In this document: one piece after another, positions 59,184-64,000 of the stretch
Layout: each line of letters begins with the position of its first letter
Position numbering within the stretch: the stretch's first letter is position 1
Assembly: GCA_963965975.1 (NCBI GenBank)
Contig: OZ014422.1
Location: forward strand, 2,790,001 to 2,854,000
Direction: 5' to 3'
Source: Xestospongia bergquistia
Lineage: Eukaryota > Porifera > Demospongiae > Haplosclerida > Petrosiidae
DNA: 64,000 nucleotides
Program-made: the position numbers and the translations under genes
Notes under the pieces: generated by a model
The model's database searches: none
Told to the model about the DNA's origin: nothing
What the model saw: only the letters and a program-made list of their open reading frames with translations

Positions 59184-62100
59184 TTAGACACTCAGTAATA
59201 GAGCTACTCCAGCAATGATCCATTTTGATGGCTTCTCCTTGGTTTTGAGGTTAAAGGTCCAGACAAATGTGGGTCCTCGTTGACGCGTCTTGTAGACCGG
59301 GCATTCATAGATGTTCTTTGTTTCTTGTTTATCAACAGGAATGGCTCTAATGAAAATGACAGGCATTGAAGGATTGAGATCTTTAAGACGAGCCTCTTGG
59401 ATAAGACCTGTCTGGATATCCCAGCGAGCACCCTCCATAAACAACCCATGAACGTAAGCTCCCTCTCTTGGTGGGCTACTAAAATCCTCTTTGTTTTTTT
59501 TGCTTACGTCACACTGCAGGCACATTTTGTCAAGTGGCCACTCATTTTTACGAGCCATCGACTGCATAATAGCCGTGAGAAAAGATTGAGGATTGAAGAA
59601 TCCAGCCAACCAGATACATGCTGGCATGTTAAAATCTGAGACCCAACTCTCTAGTTCACGTATACGTTGTAGTAAATCTGCATACCAAGCTGTCAGTCCA
59701 TTCATAGAAGGATAAGCTCGTTTATTCCAATTTTCAGGGATGTTGTCAAAGAAGAGGGAATTTTGAAGGTTCTCCATATCTGGTGTGATAGTCAACTCAC
59801 CCTGAGGAACAAAGTAGACATTTAATTGTTTCATGAATAAATTACCTTGAGTCCTAGATCCAGTTCTTTGAGTGATCGACGTATCTCTCGAGTGAGACCA
59901 TTCATTCGTTCGCACTCCTGCAATGCTACTAAGACATATGGTGTCTTCTCTTCAGCACGAGCAAACAGTTCCACCATATTGAACTCTTCAGGTAATTTCT
60001 CTAGGATCTCATCTAAAATTGTTTTTACTTTCTCTTCTCTGCTTGCTGCAGCTCCACCTCCACTGGAAGAGTCTCGAGGCTGCATCTCCAAAACAGTACG
60101 AAAGAGATTTTCACTGGTTGTTGTAAGAAAACCTATTTCTGCATTGGGATGAAGACCATAGAGTGTAGGACTCTCTGGTGGTAGGTTATCATCAATATAT
60201 TTGTGATAGGCTGGATAATCTTGGTTGGGTGGTGTTGGAAATCCAGGAGCAAACAAGAGTTCACCATCAAGCTGTAAGAACATCTTATCAAGTGGTTAGT
60301 CTCATCTTTACTTACTGACCTGTTCAGGTTTCATGAATTCTTCAAGGTAGGTTCTGCATAGTCTTCTATCCCAGTCATCAGTGATATGACCACCATACAT
60401 GATCTCACCAAACAGATAACGTAAGTCAGTCCAAGGAACCTAAACATGAAACCAAAGGTCATTAACAAACTGTTATTATATAAACAGCTGGTCAACCTTA
60501 GCATTAGCCTCTAAATAATTATACAGTACATTGACACTGATGGTTAGATCCCCAGTATTGTAAGGATACGAACGGTTCCAGCCTTGAGGACCAAATTTAC
60601 GTCGTTCAACAACGCAAGCATGGAAATAGATGAGAGAGAAAAGAATGCTCTTAAATTCGTTCTCACGAGAACACATCTCTAGCGTGTCCTTAAAAGAGAC
60701 ACAGATTGAAATCTACTATATAAGGACTGTCTCAAGTACCTGGTTGAAATTGTCAAGAGCTTTGTGTAAGTTAGCAAGCATTCCAGTAGGAGGCTCGTTT
60801 GTAATCTTAATACTGGACTCAAGAATACCCTGTGGAATAATATGACTGGCAGCATCAGCTGCTGGCTCAGCAGAAATATACACACGATAGGCATCATTAC
60901 TGTCTTCACTGTACTGTTCTAACAACTTCTCTAACTTGCTTAGCCATTTGGCTACGAGATGGATATTCTAAAGAGAAATGTTATTGATTAAGGAGAGTGA
61001 ATGTGACTTGTCTCACTTGTAAGATAACCCAATGACCTTCTTTGGATGCTAGCTCTAATGCATTTTCAGCTACAACTTCTTGTCCCTGTAAAAAAAACCT
61101 GTGACAATTTTCTCTTGTTTTTGTCTACAAACCTGTCCAAGAGAGACATTGTGAAAGTTCTTGTTGTCAAAAGTAAAGTTCAACTTCTTTCCAAGACTCT
61201 CCACATCTTTGAGTGGATCTACACCAGGACTAAGTACAAAGAAAACAGGAGTAGCTGGACCAGTCTCTTGGTATGAAACTTCAAATGGAATGCTGTTCTT
61301 CTCAACGTATTTAGTACCAAGTTTCTCCTCAACATAAAGCCTATAGAATAACATGTTGTACATAATTATATATAAAAAGATATTACAAGTGCATATTACA
61401 TCATGGCATAAGTCATTCTGTCAGGTCTTAGAGCTCTCATCATGCAGAGTTTTTGAAGAGAAGTCTTGTTCTTCCATTCTCCTGGAAATTTGTCCTTTTC
61501 TGGTGTCTCACTGTCAACAAATTTCTTCCATCTTTTAGCAGAACCTATATAATAGTCAAGTACTGTACAACTTCCGGTTGCTTGCCTTCAATATCTTTGT
61601 CCAGGTTCCGGAATTGTTCAATATTAGAGAGAGACTTTAGGCCACCCCAACTGTTGTGTGAAAGAAAATCAACTGGACTGGTTACATTGGGAACCACAGG
61701 AAAACGCAAGAGAAAGTCTAGTTCTGTTGGATCAATAGCTTTGTCCAACAATAATATCTGAAATTAATGAGCAATTATAAGAATGAAATAGACCAGTCTC
61801 ACCTGGAAGGCAACTTGTGATGTAAAGATGAGTTTGTCTCGTTCAAACAAACCACGAGTTGTATACATGTATACCATGTATGTGATACTATCAATGAGAT
61901 TAACAACACGAACTTTAACATCATCTGACTTTTCTGCTTTATTAATTGCATTCTGAAATACTACTCTAAATGCCTAAAGAAAGACAGAGATGTGACTTTG
62001 AAGACATTTGATTTTTCGTATTCATACCTTCAGAGAGAATTGGTACAGAGGATTAATCTTATTGAGATCATTCAATATAAAATATAGTAATGAAGAACGA

Positions 62101-64000
62101 GCAGCTACTGGTCGATAATTCTCTCTTGCTTCATTGATTTTTTTCTCTGTGATAATGGCTTCAGCCACCTATTACATAATACAGAATAATATCAGTATTA
62201 CAAAGTGTATAATACCTTCTGTTCAATATCTTGTGCTGTTTTCTTTGTAGTTTCTAAGTTCTCCACTAGTGCAGTATCTCCAAGGAAATTACCTCCAGCT
62301 GACGAAAGACGTGATAAGAGAGAATCTTCTAATTCCTTTAGTTTTATCTTAAACTCATTTTGTTGTCGAGTCAGTTCCGCCTACAAAGTAAGTTAGTGTA
62401 TGTTCATTGAGAGAATATAACCTTCTTCCTCTCTAAGTCGGGTCTCTCTGTAGCTACTACTTCTGCTAATAACTGATCTTCTAAACCATCTCTGGTAACA
62501 GTAAAGTTGATCAAAGTTGCTTGGGCTTGCATTTCTGGCTTGTAATGTGGATTACCTAATTTTGTCTGTAGTATCATCCTAAACCTGTACAACCAGTATA
62601 ACAAGTTTGCTTTGTCTTATAGAAACTTACTTGGGATGGTATTCTACTTCCTTGTCTCCAATCTTAATGTAACGTCCTTTTTTAATGGTCAAACGACCAA
62701 GTAATGGATCCAGCACTGCATCAACTGATTCCATAATGTTCTCCAACAATAAACAGTCACCATTAGAAACAGCTCGCTCAATAGCATCCAGATATCTACA
62801 TATTAAAATAAGTTAAAATATTTCTCCATTCTTTCCTACCCTTTAGCACCAAGTCGTACAACTTTTAGCTCTTCTCCTTCTCGCGTTTTTATCCATTTTA
62901 TTCCTTGTAACTGAGGATCAATCATAAGTGGCCAACGCTCAGCATTAGTTAAAATAGTTGCATTTTCAATAGACATTCGATCATTAGGAAGGTTTTCATT
63001 GTTCCAGTGAGCGATAGTAGCAGGATCAGTGAGAAGAGAGAGTACATCCAAGTCTTCAGTCAGAGGAATGGAAGGCTGAATGAAAAATAATAAAGAATTT
63101 ATACTTATTGGGGCATTATAAAATATCCTTACATTTAATGATTTAAAGAATGGCAGCCATTTTTCTTCTAATAATATTGTACGATAGTTGCGACTGAAAC
63201 ATCCAACATAGGAAATATAGGCTGAAGTCAACAGAACATCTCCTGGCAACATTAACTCCTCTTTCTTCATTCTCTCCACAGACTCAGCCCAACGAACTTT
63301 CTCAGATGCTAAACCATTCACCAATCTGATATGAGAAGCAATCAATTTAAGTGTATCAGATTACGACTTGTGTAATCTATAATACAGACCCACTCAACAT
63401 GTACTGTATTTTCAGACCCACTCAACATGCACTATATTTTCAAATCACTCAACAAGTACTGTGCTTGCACTTTACCTGTTAGCAAGTGAAATTGTTAAGG
63501 CTGTAGCTTCAGCTTCTTGTTGACATTTTAGTTTAGCAGCAGTAGCTTCTTCAAACTGTCTTGTAAGTTCAGCTAAATTATCATCAAGTTCTTTGATCTT
63601 GGCTTTAATTTTTGATAGTTTATCTTGTGCAGCTGCAAGCTCAGCATTAGCTGCAGCAAGAGCTTTTCGTTTAGGCTCAACATCACAGAATACTTCATAA
63701 AACTTGACAATATTGATTGTCCAGGAACACAGACCTGTAAAATGCACAATTCAAGAGATGGAATATATCATATAGTTTGTGTTATGTACCTGCAGCAGCA
63801 AAGGACTTGTTTCGTACAAAATCAGGATCAAAATCTTTATTTTGGAGGTAAGGTTCCACAGCTTTCCTGTTTGGTTCTTGAATATTTTCTTTATCAAAAT
63901 TTAACAAGGAATCTAAAAATTGATCTACTTTCCCCATAAAGTTCTTTCCAGCATTCCATGAAACATCTTTTGGTAATTTGTTTGGAGGGCTAAGTAACAT
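59184..64000 (-). CDS. Axonemal dynein heavy chain, outer-arm beta type (DNAH9/11/17), C-terminal part
   Basis: Eighteen exons splice in phase to 1,293 codons: 64000(partial)-63790, 63734-63476, 63325-63133, 63075-62840, 62795-62631, 62584-62422, 62380-62216, 62168-62028, 61973-61803, 61757-61586, 61544-61400, 61340-61133, 61085-61017, 60967-60740, 60688-60497, 60439-60320, 60271-59846 and 59801-59184. Order: linker after AAA4, stalk ('[20 protein letters not shown]'), AAA5 ('[20 protein letters not shown]'), AAA6 ('[12 protein letters not shown]', 'NFHNVSLGQ', '[20 protein letters not shown]', '[15 protein letters not shown]'), then '[13 protein letters not shown]' and the end '[20 protein letters not shown]'. 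This ending fits DNAH9/11/17, the outer-arm beta chain moving ciliary microtubules. The AAA1-AAA4 ATP sites lie outside the window. One intron is GC-AG (GAAG|gcaag at 61585). Confidence 0.95.

Overview
The window is animal nuclear DNA: AT-rich, gene-dense, with many short GT-AG introns (often 40-100 bp) and genes packed on both strands. The gene set is metazoan: axonemal dynein subunits, a BFAR-type RING/SAM membrane protein, NudE, THOC1, an RNF213-type giant AAA+ protein and tandem death domains. Compactness, tiny introns and death-domain/RNF213-like genes suggest a demosponge such as Amphimedon; this is inference, not a database match. Most gene models were spliced by hand and checked for reading phase at each junction.

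1-10 kb: 3' end of a tandem death-domain gene (+); two unrecognised acidic/serine-rich genes (-); a 14-exon JmjC/cupin-8 gene with an N-terminal membrane anchor (-); divergently from it a DUF1295 (steroid 5-alpha-reductase-like) membrane protein (+); ribosomal protein S2 (-).

10-25 kb: an intact 15-exon DNAI2 gene (outer dynein arm intermediate chain, 605 aa), followed by a truncated antisense piece of a sterol desaturase/fatty acid hydroxylase (FAH) gene. After about 4.5 kb of low-complexity DNA the block is repeated: a 5'-truncated DNAI2 pseudogene with an in-frame stop and a frameshift, again followed by an FAH fragment. Then a KLHDC1/2-like kelch gene and a complete FAH gene (-), with the decayed start of a THOC1 copy on its upstream side.

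25-28.5 kb: no gene seen; a recent 1,043-bp-period tandem duplication that contains a MITE-like element.

28.5-50.4 kb: one giant multi-exon RNF213/mysterin-like gene. The two catalytic AAA+ modules are intact. No RING finger is visible, the RZ-finger region is degenerate, and a SAM domain sits at the C-terminus. This is the most unusual gene here.

50.4-64 kb: a second complete FAH gene sharing a 95-bp promoter with an intronless THOC1 that lacks the usual C-terminal death domain; BFAR (-); NDE1/NDEL1 (+); and the C-terminal 1,293 residues of an outer-arm beta-type axonemal dynein heavy chain (-), running off the right edge. DNAI2 and this heavy chain should act in the same outer dynein arm. 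The FAH, DNAI2 and THOC1 copies show that the window was reshaped by local segmental duplication and possibly gene conversion.
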